In this document: positions 9,641 through 18,464 of the stretch, piece after piece | How the letters are laid out: each line of letters begins with the position of its first letter | Numbering within the stretch: position 1 is the stretch's first letter | Source of the DNA: an uncultured Pelagibacteraceae bacterium | GTDB taxonomy: Bacteria > Pseudomonadota > Alphaproteobacteria > Pelagibacterales > Pelagibacteraceae | Assembly (NCBI GenBank): GCA_902592985.1 | Contig: CACJGR010000009.1 | Location: forward strand, 1 to 35,720 | Reading direction: 5' to 3' | DNA length: 35,720 nucleotides | The notes under the pieces: model-generated | Told to the model about the DNA's origin: nothing | Database searches by the model: none | The model's input: the letters and a program-made list of their open reading frames with translations, nothing else | Program-made: the position numbers and the translations under genes

Positions 9641-10639
9641 ATGAATATTACGATTGTAGGCGCCACTGGTAACGTTGGAAGGAAAATTATAGAGGTTTTA
9701 GAAAAAAAAAATTTTCCTGTTGATAATCTATATTTAGTTGCATCTTCTAAAAGTGCGGGATTAAAATTAAGATTTAAAGAAAAAGAAATTGAAGTTGAAA
9801 ATTTAGAAACTTTCGATTTTTCAAAAGGTAAAATTACTTTTTTTTCTGCAGGCAGTAAAATATCAGAAAAATATGCAGCGAAAGCAGCAAAACATTCAAC
9901 AGTGATAGATAATTCAAGCTATTTTAGAATGGATCCAGATGTTCCTCTTATTGTGCCAGAAGTTAATTTTCACGATATGAAAAATCATAAAAAAAAAAAT
10001 ATTATAGCTAATGCTAATTGCTCAGTTATACCTTTGGTTGTAGCTTTAAAACCTCTGCATGATTTATATAATATAAAAAGAATTGTTGCTTCAACTTACC
10101 AATCTGTCTCTGGAGCTGGTAAAGCTCCAATGGACGAACTGTTATCACAGACAAAAGATTTTTTTGATAATAAAAATTTAAGTTCAAGTTATTTTACTAA
10201 ACAAATAGCCTTTAATGCAATACCACATATAGATAGTTTTTTAGATAGTGGATACACTAAAGAAGAACAGAAGATGCATGATGAAGTAAAAAAAATTTTA
10301 GATTCAAAAATTAAAGTAACATCTACATCGGTTAGAATACCTGTTTTAGTTTCACATGCAGTGAGTGTTAATATTGAATTTAATAAAAAATATAAATTAA
10401 ATGAAATTCGAGATGTATTAAATACTTCACCAGGTTGTAAAGTTGTAGATAAACATAAAGATGGAGGTTATATTACACCTGCAGAAGCTGAAAATAAATT
10501 TGAAACATTTATTTCTAGAATTAGAGAAGATAATTCTAAAGATAATACAATTAATTTGTGGATTGTTTCAGATAATCTTCTTAAAGGTGCGGCTTTGAAC
10601 GCTATAGAAATTGCTGAAGCATTAATTAAAATTAAATAA
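9641..10639 (+). CDS. asd: aspartate-semialdehyde dehydrogenase
   Basis: Asd reduces aspartyl phosphate to aspartate semialdehyde with NADPH, the branch point for lysine, threonine, methionine and diaminopimelate. The 332-residue protein opens with the Rossmann motif VGATGNVGRK. It has the catalytic Cys127 in NANCSVIP, the SVSGAGK segment around residue 157, and the late HAVSVNIEF motif. It begins 19 bp after dmdA and ends exactly where sdhC begins. In many alphaproteobacteria this gene directly follows leuB; here the dmd genes lie between. Confidence 0.95.
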   Translation: MNITIVGATGNVGRKIIEVLEKKNFPVDNLYLVASSKSAGLKLRFKEKEIEVENLETFDFSKGKITFFSAGSKISEKYAAKAAKHSTVIDNSSYFRMDPDVPLIVPEVNFHDMKNHKKKNIIANANCSVIPLVVALKPLHDLYNIKRIVASTYQSVSGAGKAPMDELLSQTKDFFDNKNLSSSYFTKQIAFNAIPHIDSFLDSGYTKEEQKMHDEVKKILDSKIKVTSTSVRIPVLVSHAVSVNIEFNKKYKLNEIRDVLNTSPGCKVVDKHKDGGYITPAEAENKFETFISRIREDNSKDNTINLWIVSDNLLKGAALNAIEIAEALIKIK

Positions 10640-11023
10640 ATGGAAAATAAAAATCCTTTATCTCCTCATATTCAAATTTATAGTTGGAATATTTCTTCTT
10701 TAATTTCTATTTCTCACAGAATTACAGGTGTAATAAACATATTAGCATTAACTTTAGTATGCTTATGGATAGCTTTATTGTTACTAGGTGAAGTAAATTA
10801 TAATTATATAAAATTTTTTCTCCAATCATTTTTAGGTAAGTTTTTAATTTTATCTTTGACTTGGTCATTTAGTTTTCAGATATTAAGTGAAATTAGACAC
10901 TTATTTTGGGATCTTGGATATGGTTTTGAACTAATTACTTCAAAAATTACAGGACTGATTGTTATTTTTGGGTCTTTTGTCTTAACAATACTAACTTATT
11001 TAATTGGAAATCAAATTATTTAA
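10640..11023 (+). CDS. sdhC: succinate dehydrogenase cytochrome b556 subunit
   Basis: SdhC is one of two membrane anchors of respiratory complex II and binds haem b and ubiquinone. The 127-residue protein begins with the typical PLSPHIQIYSW. It has the quinone-site motif SISHRITG at 23-30 and the haem ligand His87 in EIRHLFWDLGYG. Three hydrophobic segments are seen at about 29-50, 66-83 and 103-123. The ATG directly abuts the asd stop codon. Confidence 0.95.
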   Translation: MENKNPLSPHIQIYSWNISSLISISHRITGVINILALTLVCLWIALLLLGEVNYNYIKFFLQSFLGKFLILSLTWSFSFQILSEIRHLFWDLGYGFELITSKITGLIVIFGSFVLTILTYLIGNQII

Positions 11024-11024
11024 C

Positions 11025-11354
11025 ATGGTTAACGCAACAAAAAAATGGATATTTCTTAAAGTTAGTTCAGTAATTCTTATTCCGTTAATGCTATGGTTTA
11101 TTATTAATTTAGTGTCAATTTATGAAAAAGATTATATTGATATTGTAAGTTTTTTTTCTGCACAACCTTCAAAATTTTTAACATCTCTTTTAATGATTGT
11201 GGCTTTCTTTTATTCTTCTTTAAGTATTAGTGAAATTTTTGAAGACTATATTCATGATGAAAAAATAAAAAATGCAGCAAATAAAGCACTATATATATTT
11301 TCTATAATCATGCCTTTAATTACAATTATGGTATTATTTAATTTAAATATATGA
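11025..11354 (+). CDS. sdhD: succinate dehydrogenase membrane anchor subunit, haem-ligand His replaced
   Basis: SdhD is the second membrane anchor of complex II. The 109-residue protein has three hydrophobic segments at about 12-32, 50-70 and 88-107. It carries the FEDYIHDEK motif around 72-80 that follows the second helix in this family; the quinone-site Tyr is Tyr75. I chose the ATG at 11025, one base after sdhC; a TTG at 11004 would overlap sdhC by 20 bases without need. Twelve residues before Tyr75, where E. coli (HAWIGMWQVLTDY) and related alphaproteobacterial proteins have the haem-ligand His, this sequence has Tyr63. The nearby conserved Gly is Ser. It overlaps sdhA by four bases (ATGA). 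Confidence 0.88.
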   Translation: MVNATKKWIFLKVSSVILIPLMLWFIINLVSIYEKDYIDIVSFFSAQPSKFLTSLLMIVAFFYSSLSISEIFEDYIHDEKIKNAANKALYIFSIIMPLITIMVLFNLNI

Positions 11355-13126
11355 ATTCTTATAAAATTATTGATCATGAGTATGATGTGGTGGTTCTAGG
11401 AGCTGGTGGTTCCGGTTTAAGAGCGGCCGTAGGTTTAAGTGAATCAGGATTAAAAACTGCTTGTATTTCTAAAGTTTTTCCAACTAGAAGTCATACTTCA
11501 GCAGCTCAAGGAGGCATTTCTGCAGCTTTAGGAAATATGGGCGAAGATGATTGGCGTTGGCATATGTATGATACTGTTAAAGGAGCAGATTGGCTTGGAG
11601 ATCAAGATTGCATTGAATATTTATGCAAAGAGGCCCCTAGGGCAGTTATTGAATTAGAAAGATATGGAGTTCCATTTAGCAGAACAGAAGATGGAAAAAT
11701 TTATCAAAGGCCCTTTGGTGGAATGACTAAAAATTATGGTAATGGGACGGCTCAAAGAACATGTGCTGCAGCCGATAGAACAGGTCATGCAATTTTGCAT
11801 ACTCTTTATGGACAGGCCTTAAAACACAATACTGAATTTTTTATAGAATATTTTGCATTAGATTTATTAATGAAAGGTGGTGAATGCAAAGGCGTTATAG
11901 CATGGAACCTAGATGATGGAACTATTCATAGATTTAGATCTCATATCACAATAGTTGCAACTGGGGGATATGGAAAAATTTATTATTCATCAACTTCAGC
12001 ACATACTTGTACTGGCGATGGAAACGCAATGATTTTAAGAGCTGGATTGCCATTGCAAGACATGGAGTTTGTTCAATTTCACCCAACAGGAATTTATGGT
12101 CATGGTACATTAATTTCAGAAGGAGTTAGGGGTGAAGGTGGTTATTTAGTTAATTCAAAAGGTGAAAGATTTATGGAACGATATGCACCTAAAACAAAAG
12201 ATTTAGCTTCGAGAGATGTAGTAAGTAGATCTATTGCAATTGAAATAAATGAAGGAAGAGGTGTTGGAAAAGAACAGGATCATGTGCATTTACATTTAAG
12301 TCATTTAGATCAAAAAGTAATTGAAGAAAGATTACCTGGAATTTCTGAGTCATCAAGATTATTTGCCAATGTTGATGTAACAAAAGAACCAATCCCTGTT
12401 GTACCAACAGTCCATTATAACATGGGAGGTATTCCAACAAATTATAAAGCTGAAGTTATGACTGTTAATGATTCAGAAAAAGTTGTTCCAGGTTTGATGG
12501 CAATTGGCGAAGCAGCATGTGTTTCAGTTCATGGAGCAAATAGACTTGGGTCTAACTCACTAATTGATTTAGTAGTATTTGGAAGAGCAGCAGCAAAAAG
12601 GGCAGCGGAACTAATCAAACCAAGAACTTCACACGAAGAAATTTCAAAGACTGAAACAGAAAAATGTTTAGAAAGATTTGATAAACTTAGAAATGCTAAT
12701 GGGGATAATAAAACTTCAGATTTAAGATTATCAATGCAAAAAACAATGCAATTAAAATGTGCAGTCTTTAGAACAGACAAAACTCTTAAAGAAGGTGTAA
12801 ATGAAATAAGGAAGCCATTTGATGGCATGGAATCAATATCTGTTAAGGATAAATCTCTTATCTATAATACGGATTTAGTCGAAACATTAGAATTTGATAA
12901 TTTAATAAGACAAGCAATTACAACAATGGATTCTGCATATCAAAGAAAAGAAAGTAGAGGAGCGCATGCAAGAGATGATTTTCCAAAAAGAGATGATGAA
13001 AAATTTATGAAGCACACACTTTTATGGTGTAATGGAAAAGAAACTAAAATTGAATATAGACCAGTTCATAAAACTACATTAACTTCTGATGTGCAGTATT
13101 TTCCACCACAAGAAAGGGTATACTAA
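11351..13126 (+). CDS. sdhA: succinate dehydrogenase flavoprotein subunit
   Basis: SdhA carries covalent FAD and oxidises succinate to fumarate. The 591-residue length is normal. The Rossmann start [17 protein letters not shown] lies at 14-30, and the FAD-attaching His48 sits in [11 protein letters not shown]. Substrate and active-site segments include [11 protein letters not shown], the GEGGYLVN loop, and [31 protein letters not shown] and the C-terminal [12 protein letters not shown] motif confirm SdhA over the L-aspartate oxidase NadB. It starts inside the sdhD stop and its own stop overlaps the sdhB ATG by one base. Confidence 0.98.
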   Translation: MNSYKIIDHEYDVVVLGAGGSGLRAAVGLSESGLKTACISKVFPTRSHTSAAQGGISAALGNMGEDDWRWHMYDTVKGADWLGDQDCIEYLCKEAPRAVIELERYGVPFSRTEDGKIYQRPFGGMTKNYGNGTAQRTCAAADRTGHAILHTLYGQALKHNTEFFIEYFALDLLMKGGECKGVIAWNLDDGTIHRFRSHITIVATGGYGKIYYSSTSAHTCTGDGNAMILRAGLPLQDMEFVQFHPTGIYGHGTLISEGVRGEGGYLVNSKGERFMERYAPKTKDLASRDVVSRSIAIEINEGRGVGKEQDHVHLHLSHLDQKVIEERLPGISESSRLFANVDVTKEPIPVVPTVHYNMGGIPTNYKAEVMTVNDSEKVVPGLMAIGEAACVSVHGANRLGSNSLIDLVVFGRAAAKRAAELIKPRTSHEEISKTETEKCLERFDKLRNANGDNKTSDLRLSMQKTMQLKCAVFRTDKTLKEGVNEIRKPFDGMESISVKDKSLIYNTDLVETLEFDNLIRQAITTMDSAYQRKESRGAHARDDFPKRDDEKFMKHTLLWCNGKETKIEYRPVHKTTLTSDVQYFPPQERVY

Positions 13127-13899
13127 TGGTTCAAATAAATTTACCTGAAGGTTCAAAAGTTCAAAAGGGAAAGTATTATAAAGATACTACTGGATCAAAA
13201 AATATCAGAAAAGTAAATGTTTATAGATGGGATCCTTCATCAGGACAAAATCCAAGAATAGATACATATGAAGTAGACATGAATAACTGTCCCTCTAAAG
13301 TATTAGATCTTTTAAACAAAATTAAAAATGAGATTGATCCATCTTTAGCTTATCGTAGATCTTGTTCACATGGTGTATGTGGATCGTGTGCTATGAATAT
13401 GGATGGAAAAAATGGTTTAGCATGCACAAAACCTCATGCAGAAATAAATGGTGATATAAATATTTATCCATTACCTCACTTAAAAGTAAAAAAAGATTTA
13501 ATTGGTGATTTAAGCACTTTATACAAACAATATGAGTCGATAGAACCATGGTTAAAAACGAATACAAAAATTGAAAGTAAAGAAATTTTTCAATCAAGGA
13601 AAGATAGATCGAAATTGGACGGCGCATACGAATGTATAATGTGTGCTTGTTGTTCAACGGCATGTCCAAGTTATTGGTGGAACGGCGACAAATATCTTGG
13701 TCCTGCAGTATTGCTCCAAGCTTATAGATGGATTATTGATAGTCGAGATGATGAGAGAAAAGAGAGATTAAAAAAAATTGCGGATGAACTTAAATTATAT
13801 CGTTGTCATACCATTATGAATTGTACAAATGCATGTCCAAAAGGATTGAATCCAGCAAAGGCTATTGCAGAAATAAAGAAAATGCTTGCAACAGGTTAA
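13126..13899 (+). CDS. sdhB: succinate dehydrogenase iron-sulfur subunit
   Basis: SdhB relays electrons from the flavin to ubiquinone through three Fe-S clusters. In the 257 residues, Cys80, Cys85, Cys88 and Cys100 form the [2Fe-2S] site. Cys170, Cys173 and Cys176, followed by the CPSYWWN segment, start the C-terminal ferredoxin domain. Cys227, Cys233 and Cys237 in the [14 protein letters not shown] stretch complete the [3Fe-4S] and [4Fe-4S] sites. It overlaps sdhA by one base (TAATG) and ends the sdhCDAB unit. The next gene starts 25 bp later. Confidence 0.98.
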   Translation: MVQINLPEGSKVQKGKYYKDTTGSKNIRKVNVYRWDPSSGQNPRIDTYEVDMNNCPSKVLDLLNKIKNEIDPSLAYRRSCSHGVCGSCAMNMDGKNGLACTKPHAEINGDINIYPLPHLKVKKDLIGDLSTLYKQYESIEPWLKTNTKIESKEIFQSRKDRSKLDGAYECIMCACCSTACPSYWWNGDKYLGPAVLLQAYRWIIDSRDDERKERLKKIADELKLYRCHTIMNCTNACPKGLNPAKAIAEIKKMLATG

Positions 13900-13924
13900 T
13901 TACTTAGATTAAATAATTTTACCA

Positions 13925-15418
13925 ATGAATTTAATTCAACATTTTGTAAATGGCAAAATCACTTCAGGTAAGTCTGAAAGAACTGGAAAAATATTTAATC
14001 CTGCGACAGGAGAACAAGAATCTGAGGTAAAATTAGGATCAAAATCAGATTTGGATGATGCAGTAAAAATTGCAAAAAAAGCTTTCGAAACTTGGTCATT
14101 AAAACCACCAATTCAAAGAGCAAGAGTAATGTTTAAATTTAAGGAGTTAATTGAAAAAAATTCTGATGAAATAACTAAAATGATTGTTTCCGAACATGGA
14201 AAAGTTTATGAAGACGCAAAAGGATCACTTACAAGAGGTTTAGAAATAGTCGAGTTTGCATGTGGAATTCCTCAGGTTTTAAAAGGTGAATTTTCTGAAA
14301 ATGTTGGAACTGACATTGATAGTTGGTCTATAAGACAACCCCTTGGTGTTTGTGCAGGCATAACACCTTTTAATTTTCCTGCAATGGTTCCTATGTGGAT
14401 GTTTCCAATGGCAATTGCTTGTGGAAACACTTTTATATTAAAGCCATCAGAAAAAGATCCATCTTGTTCAATTAGATTAGCAGAATTATTGCAGGAAGCT
14501 GGACTTCCAGACGGAGTATTTAATGTTATTAATGGTGATAAAGAAGTAGTTGATGCGATTTTAATCAATAAAGATATTCAAGCTGTAAGTTTTGTAGGCT
14601 CTACGCCAATTGCAAAATATATTTATGAAAATGCAGCAAAAAATGAAAAGAGAGTTCAAGCTTTAGGAGGCGCTAAAAATCATTTAGTTGTGATGCCAGA
14701 CTGCGATTTAGATCAAGCCGCAAATGGTTTAATGGGTGCAGCATATGGATCAGCTGGTGAAAGATGTATGGCTCAGTCGGTTGCAGTTGCAGTTGGAAAT
14801 GTAGGCGATCATTTAATAAGTAAATTAACTAAAAAAGTAGAAGCTTTAAAGGTTGGACCAGGAATGGACAAAACATCAGAGATGGGTCCACTAGTTACAA
14901 AAGAGCATTTGGAAAAGGTAAAAAGTTATGTAGATCTTGGAATAAAAGAAGGAGCAAAATTATTAGTAGATGGGAGAAATTTAAAATTACAAGGATATGA
15001 AAAAGGTTTCTATATAGGAGGATGTTTGTTTGATCATGTTAAAAAAGATATGCAAATTTATAAAAAGGAAATTTTTGGCCCCGTACTATCAGTTGTTAGA
15101 GCAAAAGATTTTAATGAAGCAGTACAATTGATAAATGATCATGAGTATGGGAATGGAGTAAGTATTTATACTAGAGATGGTGATGCCGGCAGAACATTTG
15201 CAAGTAAAATAAAAGTTGGAATGGTTGGTATAAATATACCAATACCTGTGCCTGTGGCTTTTCATAGTTTTGGGGGTTGGAAAAGATCTTTATTCGGAGA
15301 TCAACATATGCATGGACCTGAAGGTGTAAGATTTTATACAAAACTTAAAACAATAACATCAAGATGGCCATCCGGAATAAGGTCTAATCCAGAATTTATA
15401 ATGCCAACAATGAAATAA
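13925..15418 (+). CDS. mmsA: (methyl)malonate-semialdehyde dehydrogenase, CoA-acylating
   Basis: This aldehyde-dehydrogenase-fold enzyme converts methylmalonate semialdehyde to propionyl-CoA, or malonate semialdehyde to acetyl-CoA, with NAD and CoA and release of CO2. The 497 residues carry the MmsA-typical GVCAGITPFNFPAMVPMWMF at 141-160, the NAD-binding SFVGSTPIA near 222-230, ALGGAKNHLVVMPD at 246-259 and the catalytic Cys281 in GERCMAQS. The KNH after GGA and the C-terminal FGGWKRSLFGDQ motif separate MmsA from ordinary aldehyde dehydrogenases. It stands between sdhB and mdh, an unusual insertion in a TCA gene block. It could act in valine, myo-inositol, beta-alanine or acrylate/3-hydroxypropionate breakdown. 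Confidence 0.9.
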   Translation: MNLIQHFVNGKITSGKSERTGKIFNPATGEQESEVKLGSKSDLDDAVKIAKKAFETWSLKPPIQRARVMFKFKELIEKNSDEITKMIVSEHGKVYEDAKGSLTRGLEIVEFACGIPQVLKGEFSENVGTDIDSWSIRQPLGVCAGITPFNFPAMVPMWMFPMAIACGNTFILKPSEKDPSCSIRLAELLQEAGLPDGVFNVINGDKEVVDAILINKDIQAVSFVGSTPIAKYIYENAAKNEKRVQALGGAKNHLVVMPDCDLDQAANGLMGAAYGSAGERCMAQSVAVAVGNVGDHLISKLTKKVEALKVGPGMDKTSEMGPLVTKEHLEKVKSYVDLGIKEGAKLLVDGRNLKLQGYEKGFYIGGCLFDHVKKDMQIYKKEIFGPVLSVVRAKDFNEAVQLINDHEYGNGVSIYTRDGDAGRTFASKIKVGMVGINIPIPVPVAFHSFGGWKRSLFGDQHMHGPEGVRFYTKLKTITSRWPSGIRSNPEFIMPTMK

Positions 15419-15421
15419 ACT

Positions 15422-16384
15422 ATGAAAAAAATATCATTAATAGGAGCAGGTCAAATTGGTGGAACATTAGCTCATTTAATTGGCTTAAAAGAATTAGTGA
15501 ATGAGGTTGTGTTGTTTGATGTTGCAATTGGTGCTGCAAAAGGAAAAGCTTTAGATATAGCTCAATCTTCTTCAATTGATGGTTTTAATGTGAAATTTTC
15601 TGGCACAGACGATTATGGAGATATAAAAGACTCAGATGCAATAATTATTACCGCTGGCGTCCCAAGAAAGCCAGGTATGAGTAGAGACGATTTACTAGGT
15701 ATAAATTTAAAAATTATTAAACAAGTAGCAGAAGGTATTAAAAAATATTCTCCAAATGCTTTTGTTATATGTATTACAAATCCTCTTGATGTGATTGTCA
15801 TGGCTTTTCAAAAATACTCAAATTTACCAACAAATAAAGTTGTAGGTATGGCTGGAATTTTAGATAGTTCAAGATTTAAATTATTTTTATCTTTAGAATT
15901 AAATGTACCAGTGAAAGAAATTGAAGCAATGGTTATGGGAGGCCATGGAGACTCAATGGTTCCATTGCCAAGATTAACAAAAGTTTCAGGAAAACCACTA
16001 TTAGATTTAATTAAAGAAGGAAAAATATCTTCAGAAAGATTAGAAAGCATTAATCAGAGAACAAGAGACGGTGGTGCAGAAATTGTTAAACATTTAGAAA
16101 AAGGCTCAGCATTTTATGCTCCAGCAGCATCTGGAGTAGAAATGGCCTCTGCTTACTTAAATGATGAAAAAAAAATTCTTCCATGTGCAGCATATCTTGA
16201 TGGTGAATATGGGATTAAAGGTCTTTATGCAGGTGTACCAGTTGTCATTGGTAAAAAAGGTGTAGAAAAAATAGAAAATGTAAATCTCGATGAGAAAGAA
16301 AAAAAAGAATTTATAAATTCAATAGATGCAGTGAAAAGACTATGGAAACAAGCATCTGCAATTGATCCAAAACTTTCTATATAA
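15422..16384 (+). CDS. mdh: malate dehydrogenase
   Basis: Mdh oxidises malate to oxaloacetate with NAD. The 320-residue protein is of the LDH-like alphaproteobacterial type. It has the NAD motif GAGQIGGT at 8-15 and substrate arginines Arg82 and Arg88 in the [13 protein letters not shown] loop. An Arg in that loop selects malate, whereas lactate dehydrogenase has Gln. Arg151 and the catalytic His175 in [13 protein letters not shown] are present. It lies 3 bp after mmsA and overlaps sucC by one base. The order mdh-sucC-sucD-sucA-sucB-lpd is the classical alphaproteobacterial one. Confidence 0.97.
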   Translation: MKKISLIGAGQIGGTLAHLIGLKELVNEVVLFDVAIGAAKGKALDIAQSSSIDGFNVKFSGTDDYGDIKDSDAIIITAGVPRKPGMSRDDLLGINLKIIKQVAEGIKKYSPNAFVICITNPLDVIVMAFQKYSNLPTNKVVGMAGILDSSRFKLFLSLELNVPVKEIEAMVMGGHGDSMVPLPRLTKVSGKPLLDLIKEGKISSERLESINQRTRDGGAEIVKHLEKGSAFYAPAASGVEMASAYLNDEKKILPCAAYLDGEYGIKGLYAGVPVVIGKKGVEKIENVNLDEKEKKEFINSIDAVKRLWKQASAIDPKLSI

Positions 16385-17544
16385 TGAATATCCATGAGCA
16401 CCAAGCAAAGCAAATTCTAAAAAAATATGGTGTAGTTGTACCTAAAGGGGTTTTTGCATTTAATGTTGATGAATTAATTGAAAAAGTTAAATCATTAAAA
16501 ACTGAAAAATTTGTCTTAAAAGCTCAGATACATGCAGGTGGAAGAGGTAAAGCTGGAGGTGTCAAAATTTTAAATAATATTGAAGAATTGATCAAAGCGT
16601 CTAAGGAATTGTTTGGTAAAAAACTTATAACTCCGCAAACGGGTCCAGAAGGCAAAGAGGTAAAAAGACTATATGTAGAAGAGTCTACTAATATTGAAAA
16701 AGAATTTTATCTTTCATGCTTAGTAGATAGATCAAGCTCAAAAATTGCTTTTATTTCAAGTGATCAAGGGGGAATGGATATTGAAGAAGTGGCAAGAAAA
16801 AATCCAAAAAAAATAACTACAACTAAAGTCAATTTTAATGAAAAAATTTCCAAAAATGATTGTGAAGAAATAATCAAAATATTTAATCTGAAAGATAATT
16901 TAAGAGTAGAGGCTATTTCATTAATTCAATCAATTTATAAAATGTTTTTAAGTACTGATGCAAGTCTTGTAGAAATAAATCCACTCATTTTAACTAAAGA
17001 TCAAAAAATAGTTTGTTTAGATGCAAAAATTAATTTTGACGATAATTCATTATTTAGACACCCAGATATTTCTAAACTAAGAGATTTAAACGAAGAAGAT
17101 CCAATAGAGGCAGAAGCGAGTAAGCATGATCTTGCTTACGTTAAACTTGATGGGAGTATTGGGTGTATGGTTAATGGGGCTGGTTTAGCTATGGCTACCA
17201 TGGATATAATAAAAATTTATGGAGAAGAACCTGCAAACTTTTTAGATGTAGGAGGTGGGGCTTCAAAAGAAAAAGTTTCAGCAGCTTTTAAAATAATACT
17301 TTCAGATAAAAATGTTAAAGGGATTTTAATAAACATTTTTGGTGGCATTATGAGATGCGATGTATTAGCCCAAGGCGTTGTGGATGCTGCAAAAGAAATA
17401 AAAATTAATGTTCCATTGGTAGTTAGATTAGCTGGAACGAATTTTCAAGAAGGTAAAAAAATTTTAAATAATTCAGAATTAAAAATAATTTCTGCAGACA
17501 ACCTGGGTGATGCTGCAAAAAAAATAGTTGAGGCAATAAAATAA
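16384..17544 (+). CDS. sucC: succinyl-CoA synthetase beta subunit (ADP-forming)
   Basis: SucC forms the nucleotide- and succinate-binding half of succinyl-CoA synthetase, which makes ATP from succinyl-CoA. At 386 residues it has the normal length. The ATP-grasp domain begins with [16 protein letters not shown], and the phosphate loop [12 protein letters not shown] lies at about 51-62. The Mg-binding [10 protein letters not shown] is around residue 199, and the C-terminal ligase domain contains [15 protein letters not shown]. The start codon overlaps the mdh stop by one base, which suggests coupled translation. Confidence 0.97.
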   Translation: MNIHEHQAKQILKKYGVVVPKGVFAFNVDELIEKVKSLKTEKFVLKAQIHAGGRGKAGGVKILNNIEELIKASKELFGKKLITPQTGPEGKEVKRLYVEESTNIEKEFYLSCLVDRSSSKIAFISSDQGGMDIEEVARKNPKKITTTKVNFNEKISKNDCEEIIKIFNLKDNLRVEAISLIQSIYKMFLSTDASLVEINPLILTKDQKIVCLDAKINFDDNSLFRHPDISKLRDLNEEDPIEAEASKHDLAYVKLDGSIGCMVNGAGLAMATMDIIKIYGEEPANFLDVGGGASKEKVSAAFKIILSDKNVKGILINIFGGIMRCDVLAQGVVDAAKEIKINVPLVVRLAGTNFQEGKKILNNSELKIISADNLGDAAKKIVEAIK

Positions 17545-17549
17545 ATAGT

Positions 17550-18425
17550 ATGTCAGTTTTAATTAATAAAAATACAAAACTAATTTGCCAAGGATTTACA
17601 GGATCGCATGGAACTTTTCATTCTGAACAGGCAATAAAATATGGAACTAATTTGGTAGGTGGAGTTACTCCAAAAAAAGGTGGCCAAAAACATTTAGATA
17701 GACCAGTTTTTAATACTGTTAAAGAAGCAAAAAAAGAAACTGATGCTAATGCGTCTATGATTTATGTGCCCGCAAAATTTGCTGCATCTGCAATCATTGA
17801 AGCAATAGACTCAGAAATTGAACTCATTGTATGTATTACCGAAGGTATTCCAGTGCTGGATATGCTTAAAGTAAAAAAAAAACTTTCAGAATCAAAAAGT
17901 AGACTAATAGGTCCAAATTGCCCAGGAATAATTACGCCTGAAGAATGTAAAATAGGAATAATGCCAGGAAAAATTCATAAAAAAGGCTCAGTTGGAATTG
18001 TTTCAAGATCAGGCACATTAACTTATGAAGCTGTAGCTCAAACTACAGAGATTGGATTAGGTCAATCAACCTGTATAGGAATTGGAGGAGATCCAATTAA
18101 TGGAACAAATTTTATCGATTGTTTAGATCTTTTTTTAAACGACGGAGAAACGGAATCAATTTTAATGATTGGTGAAATTGGAGGAACAGACGAAGAAGAA
18201 GCATCTGAATTTTTACAAAATCATAAAGTTAAAAAACCTGTGATTGGTTTTATAGCTGGAATTACAGCACCTCCAGGAAGAAGAATGGGACATGCAGGAG
18301 CCATAATTTCAAGAGGGAAAGGTGGTGCTAAAGAAAAAATAAAAAAAATGGAAGAATGTGGTATTACTATTGCTAAATCTCCTTCAGAAATAGGCAAAAC
18401 ACTATTTAATCAATTGTCTAATTGA
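17550..18425 (+). CDS. sucD: succinyl-CoA synthetase alpha subunit
   Basis: SucD binds CoA and carries the phosphorylated histidine of succinyl-CoA synthetase. The 291-residue protein shows the CoA-binding [13 protein letters not shown] near the N-terminus, [10 protein letters not shown] at 121-130, SRSGTLTYE at 152-160, and the phospho-His248 in RRMGHAGAI. It follows sucC after five bases. The stop TGA overlaps a possible -35 element for sucA. Confidence 0.97.
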   Translation: MSVLINKNTKLICQGFTGSHGTFHSEQAIKYGTNLVGGVTPKKGGQKHLDRPVFNTVKEAKKETDANASMIYVPAKFAASAIIEAIDSEIELIVCITEGIPVLDMLKVKKKLSESKSRLIGPNCPGIITPEECKIGIMPGKIHKKGSVGIVSRSGTLTYEAVAQTTEIGLGQSTCIGIGGDPINGTNFIDCLDLFLNDGETESILMIGEIGGTDEEEASEFLQNHKVKKPVIGFIAGITAPPGRRMGHAGAIISRGKGGAKEKIKKMEECGITIAKSPSEIGKTLFNQLSN

Positions 18426-18449
18426 AAAATATATTACAAATAATATAAT
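18422..18449 (+). promoter_or_regulatory. candidate sigma70 promoter upstream of sucA
   Basis: TTGAAA at 18422-18427 and a perfect TATAAT at 18444-18449 are separated by 16 bp, close to the sigma70 consensus. The -35 overlaps the sucD stop codon. A start site about 7 bases downstream would leave a leader of roughly 9 bases before the sucA ATG at 18465, which has no Shine-Dalgarno. In such AT-rich DNA chance matches are common, so this stays tentative. Confidence 0.3.
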
Positions 18450-18464
18450 AATTTAGATAAATTA

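Noticed and set aside
11004..11354. Longer sdhD starting at TTG 11004
   Set aside because: It would overlap sdhC by 20 bases and add seven residues with no family support. The ATG at 11025 gives a normal N-terminus.
12529..12828. 99-codon open frame on the - strand within sdhA
   Set aside because: It is a shadow of a strongly conserved sdhA region with no domain and no independent ribosome binding site.
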